Positions 42,191 to 57,200 of a DNA stretch of 64,000 nucleotides are shown piece after piece. Made by a program: the position numbers and the translations under genes. Every line of letters starts with the position of its first letter. Position 1 is the stretch's first letter. Origin of the DNA: Corticium candelabrum (lineage: Eukaryota; Porifera; Homoscleromorpha; Homosclerophorida; Plakinidae); the NCBI RefSeq assembly GCF_963422355.1, contig NC_085091.1, positions 5,312,684-5,376,683 on the forward strand. Direction: 5' to 3'. Under the pieces are notes generated by a model that had not been told where the DNA came from, ran no database searches, and worked only from the letters and a program-made list of their open reading frames with translations.

Positions 42191-42914
42191 TTCACTTGTC
42201 ATTATTGTTTTAATATTTTTATACCGACCAATTAGTGCAGCTCTTGTCCAATTGTAGGTCTCAATGAATAGGCCACAGCTTTAAACTATACATATTTGTT
42301 ATTTAGCTTCTGGATCCACATCTAATGTGGCTTCATAATCACTCAATGTTTCCCAATTGTTGGGTAGAACAAATAATCTTACTGAGACGATAGCAGGCTG
42401 ACACTTTGTGGTTGAGCCATAGTATAGAAACAAGGCAAAAAGGCGTAATAGGAAATGCGAATTATAAACTGAAACAGGCTGCGATATTAATCAGTTCTTG
42501 GCTTTAAATGACTTGTCTCCTTGTCTTCTATATAAATTTAGTACATCAATTTTTTTGCCTTCTGCTTTAGAGGTACATATATAACCAGCTATAGTACGGA
42601 GATACGTCGTTTCCCGAGGCCTTATCATAGAAGACAACTTTATATTCTCACACTTTCGTTTATACAATGGTAAATTTGTGATATAGTGTTATTATAAATT
42701 TCAGCATATAAACGAGGAAAGTCTGTAACACAAACACGCGCGCACGTACGCTTTCATGCACACAAACGCACGCTTATTTATCAGAATTCAAATACAACTC
42801 TTATAATAAATTAATTATTATATCCTACTAAAATTTCATAGAAAGAAACATGAATACTTAAGTTCATAAAGATTGTCGATTATGATCTATAGAATTGATT
42901 GACTATAAATACTA
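42191..42914. other. Unassigned stretch downstream of the receptor kinase gene
   Basis: AT-rich, likely including the 3' UTR of the kinase gene (minus strand). AATAAA-type words occur on the minus strand but none can be chosen as the poly(A) signal. Confidence 0.35.
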
Positions 42915-46915
<4,001 letters not shown>

Positions 46916-47377
46916 TTACGTCTGCAATCAAAAAGGCTAAAATTAAAATTTGTACGACAACATTTGTAATAAAAGTAACAAGCAACAACAACAAACACCA
47001 ATGACAGCAGTAGCTGGAGCAACAACATTAGCACGAGTATATAATTACTCGACAGAGTGATCTACACATAACTTCGCTGTTTGTCATGGTAAATGTTACT
47101 AAAGATATATTTACATTTCTCGCACTAAAACGTGAAATTTAGTCTAGTCAAATTAGATATTGTTGCTTGATCAGATAAATTATGATGATGAGTTTGTCGT
47201 CTTCATTACATGAACTATATGGCAATTATTGCAAGAAAAACAGGAAAAGCGTTCACAATTGCGCTATCGGCATGATAGATGTGCCGATTGCAAATATTAA
47301 TTTCCAACCATAAATTGTGCGGAGTAATCACGCCAACAGTGGAATTCGAAAGCATATCCTGCCAGCGGCCTAAGCAC

Positions 47378-47448
<71 letters not shown>

Positions 47449-50184
47449 TAATACAAACAAATATTTTTGTATTACGTGCTACATAAAAACAATTAAATTG
47501 AAAGTGGTCTATAAAATTCAAAATTACGTTTACCACACAAATTTCAGTAAATTTCCAAAGCATTAATAAGTTGCTTGAATAACAGAAATATTACCTCTTT
47601 CCCTTAAAATTCAAATACTACTTGACTATAATATTGTCTGCCTCAATGGCGAATTCAAGATATCCACGAAGTAGAAGCAAGTACCAATAGACTTGTGTCG
47701 TTAGTGAACGTCGTACAAAACGTCAAACAATCAATTTCTTTTGTTTCTTAGCTTTGATAATTAAATAAAAGGGGCTGATTCCCTAATGAATAAATACAGT
47801 CATAATAATTAAGGACATAACTGTTACATATAAACTATCAGTTGAAACGTTACAAAATTTATCAATTGCTAATGCTAGTAGAATTTCAACGATCTATCAA
47901 TCAAGTTGTCTCCATAGTCACAGCACGCCTAGGCTATTTTAAACGAGGTTTTGCGACGGTTGGTGCACAATCGCTTCAAACATGCAGGGTACGCGAGGCT
48001 ATGTAGATCGCAAACAGTTTGATGTGATTACATTCTAATTTTGTGAGTTCAAGATTATTTTGACAAATTTTGCTACCTCGGAGTGTTCAAATTTTGTTTG
48101 AAAAAAACGTCAAATACGCTTGTTAGCGTAACGGAGGTAAATATCTATCCATCACATTGTTGTGCCTTGTGTAACGAGTATTCGTGCCAAGTTTTACGAT
48201 TTTGTTTCCTAAAATAATAGAAGAAGAAGTCTCGTTATGGCGTCCAAAAGTTCTTCGAGCAACCGCCGAGTGCGCCAGAAGTTCTCAGCAAGTTGCAAGG
48301 TTGGTTGCAAACATGCGAGTTAGCTATACGTAGACTACAGACACTGTTTCTACACTATAAGTATCCGTTTGAACTGAGAATGGCGCTTTCCACGAAACAG
48401 AAAGTAGTAGGTTTTTGAAGGTCAATCAATATTACAGGCCCATAAGCTGGGGGGAGACGGGGGGATTGGACAAACCACCCGCTGAATCGTGAAGGTCCGC
48501 TTTCGATCCAATGTATATATTACTGTGGCGTATAGTACTCAAAACTCGTCAAATTCTCTCTATTTCTTCATGCAATTTCTACATTTCTCGATATTTCTAT
48601 ATAATATGTTTGCAATAGTAGAGTGTATATATTTATAGAAAAGTGCTCCATGGACGCAGCCGGATAACTGCTTGTTCCGTATCTTATATACATGTAGTCG
48701 CAAACTGCTATCTACTACTTGTCACTCCTAAAGCAAGCAACCTTCTCTACTTCGAAAAGCAACTAGTGCCCTTGCGAAGCGGTGACTGGTTTCTTGTACT
48801 TTTGCTTTGTGCTGGCGTCCGTCTGGAGATCGTAACGTCAGAAAATGTTTGTTCCTCATGCGCTCGCAAACCGCTGCAATTTTGCGCTCCACGTTAACGC
48901 TAGCACGCAACCTTTTCTCACTTTGAAATAGCAACTGCATAGTGTTGTTTGCAGGTCCATGGCGTCTATGCGTTGTTGTTCGTCTGCATAGTTCGCAAAA
49001 GTTGACATTGCAAAAGAAAAGAGACGAAGAAGCTACTGTCCGGCTTGAAGCACAGCATAAGTGCCTGTCCACGGATCGCGAAAGCTTCTTCTAAATTGAA
49101 ACTGTCGAAACAGCTGCAAGCGAATACTTGGTCACTTGTACAGAGCCACATATTAATCGGTATTTTTAGAATTCTCCGCCCAGAAAGCGAATTGTATGAT
49201 GCCCCAATTATATATACGCCGGAAATTGTGTTAATTAACAAAATTTGTCCAAGCAAAGAATGCATGAGTTAATAAGCTAGTAAATATATATAATTCGAAA
49301 AGCTAAGATGTAATATGCATGTGACATCATTGGTCCATTTTGGTGTCCTAGGCACTGCCCACTTCTAAAGCCAGGCTTCGGGCCTGTATTAATATGAAAT
49401 AATAAATAGAATATACGGTCAATGATAATATACTTGCACTCCTGATGCGATTCTGGAAATTCACAAATACTTTGGCTAATGTGTAACCCAGACATGCATG
49501 ATATATACAGGCATGCTTACTAATGCCAATGAATGAGATGGAGTTGATCGTGTTCCTTGACAGAAGCGTGTTCAGCATTCCCGCCATTCCGGTGCGGGCG
49601 ATATAATTTGAGTTAAGAGTTAGGGTAAGCGTCGGTGTAGGCAAGTGCCGTGTGACAACTAAACCCATCATGGCGACGCTTATAACGCATCGCTTACAGT
49701 TACAACAGTTTCTTACAGATCTAGACACACACAGTTTGGCACTGATTGATGGCTACATTGACATGGAACCCCATTTCGTGACTACACGACAGTGATTGCT
49801 GCAACATTAACTGTAGAGCCTTAACCAAATTTTTGACGACCATAGACGTTATCAAGACCACGGTTTAGCAATTGAAAAGTTTTTCAAAACGGCTCACAGT
49901 TTTAAACGTTGCCTATATACAGCTACTAGTTTCTCGACACGGCGTTTCCAGGGTAACATTAGACAGGTGCAGCTAGGGTTGCGCATTCTTAGATATCTTA
50001 CGAATTAATTAAAAATCAATTATTAGCCAGATGTACGCAAATTAGTATGTTGTTGTATGGGTATCCCGTTCTAATTTATTATGAAGTGTATCTTTGAAAA
50101 ATTATCAGCCAGACAGAATTCTCATGAAGACTTTCATTAAGAGTTCTATCCCGGTCAATGCTATTCCGTTTAGAGGCTATTGAT

Positions 50185-50190
<6 letters not shown>
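46916..50190. other. Intergenic stretch upstream of the receptor kinase gene
   Basis: The promoter of the kinase gene should lie just above 46915, but no TATA box stands out. At 48237 an ATG opens a short basic, Ser-rich frame (MASKSSSSNRRVRQKF) followed by a GT near 48300; it could be a first exon on plus but nothing downstream supports it. Around 48710-48950 two loosely similar blocks about 150 bp apart repeat CGCAAAC.GCT...GCAACCTT.TC. No known element was recognised. Confidence 0.35.
47379..47448. repeat. (CA)n microsatellite
   Basis: About 70 bp of pure CA, intergenic. Confidence 0.95.

Positions 50191-50240
<50 letters not shown>
50191..50240. repeat. (TA)n microsatellite
   Basis: About 50 bp of pure TA. 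Confidence 0.95.
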
Positions 50241-50245
<5 letters not shown>

Positions 50246-50924
50246 GCTTCATAATTACAAGGACATTGCTGTCAAAACACACTTGTACTATTAGATTGTA
50301 AATTATATCTTAGGCAATAACTGAAATCTTTCAATTGTGACAATACTAGATGTAAACGTAATCGCACTAATCTATATTTTGTTTTTAGTTAAGAATTAGG
50401 AATTCTGAACGTACTACGCACGACCTAAATGACGTAACACATTAATTAACAACCAGTTTTGTTTGTCCTGTTTCCACTTCTCCTAGAGAGTTGAATTTTG
50501 CAAACTTATGTCAATGAAGTTGCTATTCTATTGCATAAATCATAGACGTTTTACTTACTTTTGCTCAAGAGAGAGGAAGAGTGGACTCAACTTCAGAACA
50601 CAGGATTTTAGCGCATGTTGCTCCAATTTAAAATTGGGAATCTTATCTGACAGTTTTAGGCATTGTACTATTAGAAAGGTTGTTGCTTATCTTTTCAGTA
50701 AAAGAATAAGCGTAAGAAAATTGCAAATAACCTCTAAAAGTTAGAAAATGTAAATAATTAGCCATTTTCGGGAGTTTTCAAATAGTCAACCTACGCGAAA
50801 TTTTTCAGCTGCCAAAAACTCTAGAATAAAAACCGCAAAATTTCATGTCGTCAGCTAGTCTCTTTTCAGCGGAATTCATTTTACAAGTTTGTTTCTGTTC
50901 GCTCGTCCGCTGTAAGTTACTGTA

Positions 50925-51306
50925 ATGCCAAGAGGAAACAGGTCAGTCCCATTACCAGAGGAAGATCGAAGTGCTGCATTCTGTAGGCCATAACACTCGC
51001 CATGTTGGAGTGCAAGTGGGAAGAACGAAGACAGCAGTTCATCAATGCCTGCAGAGGCTGTCATAGGTAGCAGCGACTATACAACACGTACGTCCTAGTA
51101 GAAAAATTAAAAAAATCGCACTTCAGGACAGCATGTTAAAGCGCCTTGCTATTGAGAACAGGCAATAGACGTCGAGACAGCTACCCTTTCAGCGGCATCG
51201 TAAGGCTGACGTTGCTATTTCCTTAAGTACATTTAGAAGAAGACTGCATGAAAGTGAGCTGCATTCTTGGAGGCTGCGCAAGAAACCGCTGCTACGAGGA
51301 CCGTAG
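50925..51306 (+). pseudogene. Tc1/mariner-type transposase fragment (N-terminal DNA-binding part)
   Basis: Starts ATG with RGNRSVPLPEEDRSAAF. After stops and frame changes comes a region ending STFRRRLHESELHSWRLRKK followed by PLLRG, a pattern typical of the second helix-turn-helix of Tc1-like transposases, just before the catalytic domain. The DDE domain is missing; sequence soon passes into a TA microsatellite and the satellite block. Dead fragment. Confidence 0.65.
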
Positions 51307-51385
51307 CTTGGCTTTAGAGGTGGGCGTTGCGTAGTACACCAAATTGAACTAATGACGTCATATACATGTTACTTTTAAGCCTTTC

Positions 51386-51390
<5 letters not shown>

Positions 51391-51453
<63 letters not shown>
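51391..51453. repeat. (TA)n microsatellite at the edge of the satellite block
   Basis: About 63 bp of TA just left of the 12-bp satellite. Confidence 0.95.
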
Positions 51454-51457
<4 letters not shown>

Positions 51458-51483
51458 CTAGCTGATTAGCCCATTCTTCACCT

Positions 51484-52154
51484 TCTTCTAATATACTGTA
51501 TAATATACTGTATAATATACTGTACAATATACTGTATAATATACTGTACAATATACTGTATAATATACGGTATGGTATACTGTATAATGTACTGTATAAT
51601 ATACTGTATAATACACTGTATAATATACGGTATAATATACTGTATAATGTACTGTATAATGTATAATGTACTGTTTAATATACTGTATAATATATTGTAT
51701 AATATTATGTATAACATAATGTATAATATATTATATACCATACTGTATAATACACTGTATAATATAGTGTATAATTTGCTGTATAATTAACTGTACAATA
51801 TACTGATAATATATTTTACAATGTACTGTATAACATACTGTATAATATAGTATTTAACATACTGCATAATACACTGCATATTATACTGTATAATATACTG
51901 TATAATATACTGTATAATATAGTCTATAATATACTGTATAATATAATGTATAATATACAGTATAATATACTATATACTATATTGTATAATATTATGTATA
52001 ACATACTGTATAATGTATTATAGATCATAATGTATAATACACTGCATAATATAATGTATAATATAGTATATAATTTACTGTATAATAAACAGTACAATAT
52101 ATTGTATAATATACTTTGCAATATATTGTATAATATGCTGTATAATATAGTCTA
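51484..52154. repeat. 12-bp satellite array, left part
   Basis: Tandem variants of AATATACTGTAT. The core TATACTGTATA is palindromic except for its centre. The array stops at the 3' end of the short Helitron (52155) and resumes after 60029 in the same orientation, so both flanks were once continuous. Confidence 0.92.
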
Positions 52155-53344
52155 CAAGATCCAATGCCCGGCTTCGCCCGGGTGGGGGGGGGACAACATA
52201 TGCCAGGTGCTTCTCCTTTCCACTTCACAGCCCCGCAGTTGACACACACGTTTTTCATAGAGCCAGTAGAACATGGAAGTGGAGGAGAAACAGGTCGCCT
52301 TTATAGGTAGAGATTATAGCATTAATGACAGACAGACAGACAGACAGACAGACAGGTCGCCTTTATAGATAGAGATTACAGCAGAAAGTATCTAAAAATG
52401 TGTTTGATGGTTGGAGAGGCAGAGGGGGTGTAGCCAGGTCACGTACAGTTTGTATAGAGAACCGTTTACTGTCACTAATTAGACGTGGTGTAAGTGCTTT
52501 TACAGTTTAGTAGCAGCCACACAGAATTCTCATTCATAGTTATGTCCCGTTCTATTGCCGTTTCTAAAATTCCATTGATTTTTGGATTAGCAATTGGTTG
52601 AAACCATTTCAACTTGGATGTTGCTGCCGTTGCGAGACACAGGTGTATCGAACTTGGCATCTATTCGACACGTGTCCAGTTTCAAAAAATCCCTTTGATT
52701 GGACTATTGATCCCGTTGAAGCCATTTCGACAGTCCCGTTGCGGAGAACAGGTGTATCAAACCTGGCATCTATAATTTCGACGTTTTTCCTGTAACGTGC
52801 AAGTCACGTGCAATACTTACCCGGATAATCTGTTCCCCGTATATAACGAAAGCCGACTCTCTAAATTTCGACAGTCCCGTTGAACGTCGTCTCTTCGAAG
52901 ACGTTGCTGGCCTTTCGGGGATCAGGTGCATCACGCACGGCAGCTCTTCGATTCTCGTAAACTGGCAAACTACTGTGGGCGTATTGTTTCAAGACCCGGA
53001 TATCATCAAAAATATCTTCTGTTTCCCGACGTCGCCCACAATAAACGACACGCTCGGCTCGTACCGTCCGACGTCGGGAACGGGCAGTCTAAATTCAGTG
53101 GAGATACGATGCGCTGTTCCGGAGATATTCGCGTGCGAGCGGAAGCGACTGCGATCGGCCGGAAATGGCGTCGTCGTTGGAGAAGTCAGGAAGACGACCA
53201 CAGTCTCACTTTCGACCCGAATGAATTCGGCGTGCGCGATCCAAATTCGGCCGAGGTCAGACTCGCCGTTTTTGAGAAACGCTCTTACGGACGGACAGAC
53301 AGACAGACAGACAGGCAGACAGACACCTCTCCTTTATATATATA
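52155..53344 (-). mobile_element. Short non-autonomous Helitron, internally deleted relative of the adjacent autonomous element
   Basis: Minus-strand 3' end: hairpin CCCGGGCGAAGCCGGG, then CATTGGATCTTG, followed by T. The 5' end is at 53344, where TATATATATAAAGGAGAGG abuts the 3' end of the larger Helitron. Homology blocks in plus order: 52195-52285 matches 58286-58371 of the helicase gene (zinc-finger codons); 52300-52460 matches about 53495-53600; 52460-52500 matches 59146-59180; 52800-53340 matches 59372-60025. The element thus keeps both ends but lacks nearly all of the Rep/helicase ORF. Confidence 0.82.
52160..52182 (-). other. Helitron 3'-terminal hairpin (short element)
   Basis: Same hairpin as at 53350 with the same spacing to the CTTG terminus; only the following G-run differs. 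Confidence 0.75.
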
Positions 53345-53349
53345 CAAGC

Positions 53350-53376
53350 TCCAATGCCCGGCTTCGCCCGGGGGAC
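53350..53376 (-). other. Helitron 3'-terminal hairpin (large element)
   Basis: Stem from CCCGG and CCGGG around a CTTCGC loop, with alternative inner GGC/GCC pairing, about 12 nt before the 3' end. In Helitrons this hairpin marks the end of rolling-circle transfer; that role is family knowledge. A 14-bp unit (GGGGACAACACCCG) is repeated next to it. Confidence 0.75.
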
Positions 53377-54211
53377 AACACCCGGGGGACAACACCCGGG
53401 TAATAGTTTAATGACACAAATTATTGATTTGCAGACACTGTTTGCTATTAATGACAGACAGACAGTACAGAAAAACACACAAACAGACAGACAGGTCGCT
53501 TTTATAGGTAGAGATTACAGCAGAAAGTATCTAAAAATGCGTTTGATGGTTGGAGAGGCAGAGGGGGTGTAGCCAAGTCACGTACAGTTTGTATAGAGAG
53601 ATCTTTGTAGATTTCCAAACTCTCTGGTCTAGAGTGTTGGTTATCATCCCTGTGCAAAAAAAGTTGCAATCACAGCACAAACCAATTACACTAACTTATG
53701 CCCTTGTCAGTGCAACCCAAGCCAGACCACGTGGAGGTCAGGGCATATACTGGCTCAAAAAATTGGTTGAGACATGCTCAACCTGGAGCTCTCGCTCCGG
53801 TGGTATTTGAACGTTATGTACCTGCTTGATGTCTTCAGCATAGGTCTCTTTGAGAAATTGATGCATCACCAGCTGCTGCAGCCGCCAAAACGGTCTACTT
53901 TGTCCTGTTTGTTGCTGTGTGATACATATTGTCTACCTACCTTTTAGTGCATTATTGTAGTGTTTTGTCTGTTTAGTCGTTAGTCATTAATGTTTATCTA
54001 ATTGACCATGTGTGCATGATTAAAAGCGGTGTCTTGAATGTTCAGTTGGGCTGAATTTACAGCCATGCAAAGGCACAGTCTGAGATGTCATGGAGTGCTT
54101 GCACACTCCTATTAACAGTCAACCTCTTCTAAGCTAACCCTGGTTCAGTCGCTGTTGGCCAGCATCATAGGTGATGTTGGCCATGAATGCCTGCAGTGAA
54201 TATAAAGATGA

Positions 54212-57200
54212 TCATCTTGTCGACAGCACTTCCTGGTACACTACGTTTTTGGTTTTTCCTTCTTTTGCCAAGAAAGTTAGTCCATGTTTGGAGGCAACTC
54301 TAGAAATGCCAACATAAAGCTGTCCATGGCTAAAGGATGGCTCGTGTAGATCTAGCCCTGCCACAGCTAAGGTCTGCCCTTGTGCCTTGTTAATAGTCAT
54401 AGCAAAGCAGACCTTAACTGGAAACTGAAGTCGTTTGAATTCAAATGGTAGTCCAGTATCACTGGGAATTAGTGGTATCTTTGGCAGATACACGTCCTGG
54501 GCTTTATGCGGTCCAGTAGCAATAGTTGCTTCCAGACAGTTGTTCATCATTCTCTTTAGTATAAGACGTGTGCCGTTTGCAATCCCAGGAGCCAGATTTC
54601 GAACAACCATTAGAGGAATTCCCACCTTTAGAGCCAGTTTATGAGGAGGCATACCAGCAGGTTCCAGGGAGTTAAGAAACTCCGAGGGATAGTGTACTGC
54701 ATCATCATCTCTGACCGTATCAATTGATTTATAGATCTTTATCTCTCCAGGAAACAGCTGAAGCATCTCCCAGTTAATATCACGAATGGAGACATTGTGT
54801 GGTGCGAGAATAGCTCGTTGCATTAGCCATTCGAAGTCTTGGTAGTGATGTTGCAAGTTTGGGTACACTCGCTCTATCAAGGTCTGAGGAGAGTCGGTAA
54901 CTGTGCCAAGATCTTCTGGAATGAAGATGATATGACGTCCTTCAACTACCGGTATATGACCGTTCCCAACTCGCAGCAAGAGACTTGCAAACTCAGCAGC
55001 GTTGGCGTCACCGTAGAGATAAGCTCTCATGTTAGTTGTCAAAGAATGTGTTTCTACGCGTTGCCATAAATGTGATGACTTGATGCAGGCATCAATTTCA
55101 TTGGCACGTGTACCTCCTCGAATGACTGGTAATGTCTGACGAAAGTCCCCAGACAGGACAACTAAGATACCGCCAAATGGTCTTGAGGACTGCCTTAGGT
55201 CTTGTAATGTGCGATCTAAAGCCTCAAAAGCTAGTTTGTTAGCCATGGTTGCCTCGTCCCAAAATATAACGGCACATTCCTGTAGGAGTGTAGCCTTTGA
55301 TGAACCTCGCTTGAGGTTGCACATAGGAAGGTCTGTGGTCATGAGATTAAGCGGTATCTTGAATGTTGAATGTGCTGTCTTCCCATTTGATAGTAGCTGT
55401 GCCGCAATGCCACTGCTGGCGACAGCAAGGGCGACAAATCCTCTTGATCTGAGGCGTGCCAGGGAAAGGTTAATCAGGTAGGTTTTACCTGTGCCACCTG
55501 GGGCATCAATAAAAATAATCCCTCCTTGCCCATGGTCCACCATATCTGTAATGCGAAGGTCAATGTTGCGTTGGTCAATCGTCAAATTCGTTTCATTTTC
55601 GTCTACAAATTGTTGCAGTGCTTCTCTGTCATAAGATTTTTCTCTAAGTAGGTCAACTGTCAGTCTGTCTTCATGTCCCCTGTTTACAGGCGGCAGTCCG
55701 TACTCTTCAAGTTTCTGTCCACTCATCTGCTGTACTAATTCCTGTAGTCGAAAGAGACACTCGTTGTACATATCATCACTATAGTCCATGTCAGGCTGTC
55801 GAGCTTCCCTCCTACACTGATGCAGTATGTCATCAGTCATATCATTTCGATATGCAGACCATATGGCAAGAGGGTCAGCAACATCACACGTGGTCAATAT
55901 AACAGCAAACAGAGCACGTAGTGTAGATGCTCCGGCTCGCATGGCTGCCTCTTGCATGGCCATGGCCCAATGCAAGTCTTCTTCCAACAAACCCATGCAG
56001 TTACATGCTTCGCGAAAAGTCTGGCACTTTCGTGCATCAATCGTAAGCAAGTCATCAAAAGAGCAAGGTCCCCGCTTATGGTGAAGCAGAAGGCGTAAAA
56101 AGAAGCATTCCTGTTGCTTAGGATGCACGGCGTACACTCGACCAATGACCTCACTTTTTTTAAATGAAGTTATTTGACCATCACTGTAAACAGCTGTGCC
56201 AAGCCTTCGAGGGTTCCACGTTTTGGTGCCTGAATGAAATGTAAAGTACTCGGGCACATTTACATAAAGCAAATTTTGAACAAACCTCTGGTCGGGCGTA
56301 GCAAGCTGGTCAAGATCTGGACGATACCGAGCGCAGAGATCAAAAAAAGCTGTCAACGTGGTTTTAGGTGGACGTTGAGCAAGAGCAACAGCATTTTGAT
56401 CATTGTAAACAACCCTCTGCCCATTTAGTAGGTGGACATGAAGGTTTGTCACTGCTGGATGACGATCGTGAATGGTAAAGTTCAGTATTCTCCAGCAAGC
56501 TTCACTGCAACTGACGTATCTTGCTGTCTGGTACAGATCTATTTCATCGATAGGTTGGGATTTTTCTAGCGAAAAAACTGCCATGTCCCTGCCCTTGTTG
56601 ACATACTTTAGGACATACTTGATAGACTTGACACTTGTACAAAGCTCTACGTTGATATGACAGGCAAACATTCGGCAGAGGTAGGGAGAGTAAGGTACTA
56701 CCCATCGATTGTCTATACAGACATCGTTACCTTTGATCTTCTTTATTCCTTGATGGCCACAATCATCGGGTTTACGTCGTCGATATAATGGATAACCATC
56801 ATGGCCGCTCTGAGTATCACTTTTAAACTCTTTCGGGTAACGTTTCGTGCATGCTCCATCTCGCATGCAGGGTGAGTGCTTGTCCATGCGACCGCAAGGG
56901 CCATGAATCATGTTTGTCATGACTATATCAAACAGCACCTTGTCAGAGTTAGGGTCAGGCAACTCAGCGGAAATAGCGGCATCGATGTCATCAGCATGAA
57001 TGCTGTGCTCTGCAGGTAACCAAACTAAAATATGAGCATGTGGCAGACCACGTTTCTGCCATTCAATGGAACACAGGTATGCAATAGTCTTGCCGAAGAT
57101 GCAGTGCTTGGTCAACTGTTTGATGAGTTCCTTTCTTTTTAGGTTAAAGACACGTGCAATTAGGTCTGGACGATGTTGTGCTGTCTGCATGGGCAGCAGT

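Noticed and set aside
51484..52154. Regular short repeats as a CRISPR array
   Set aside because: The units are contiguous 12-mers without spacers, and no cas genes or prokaryotic features are present.
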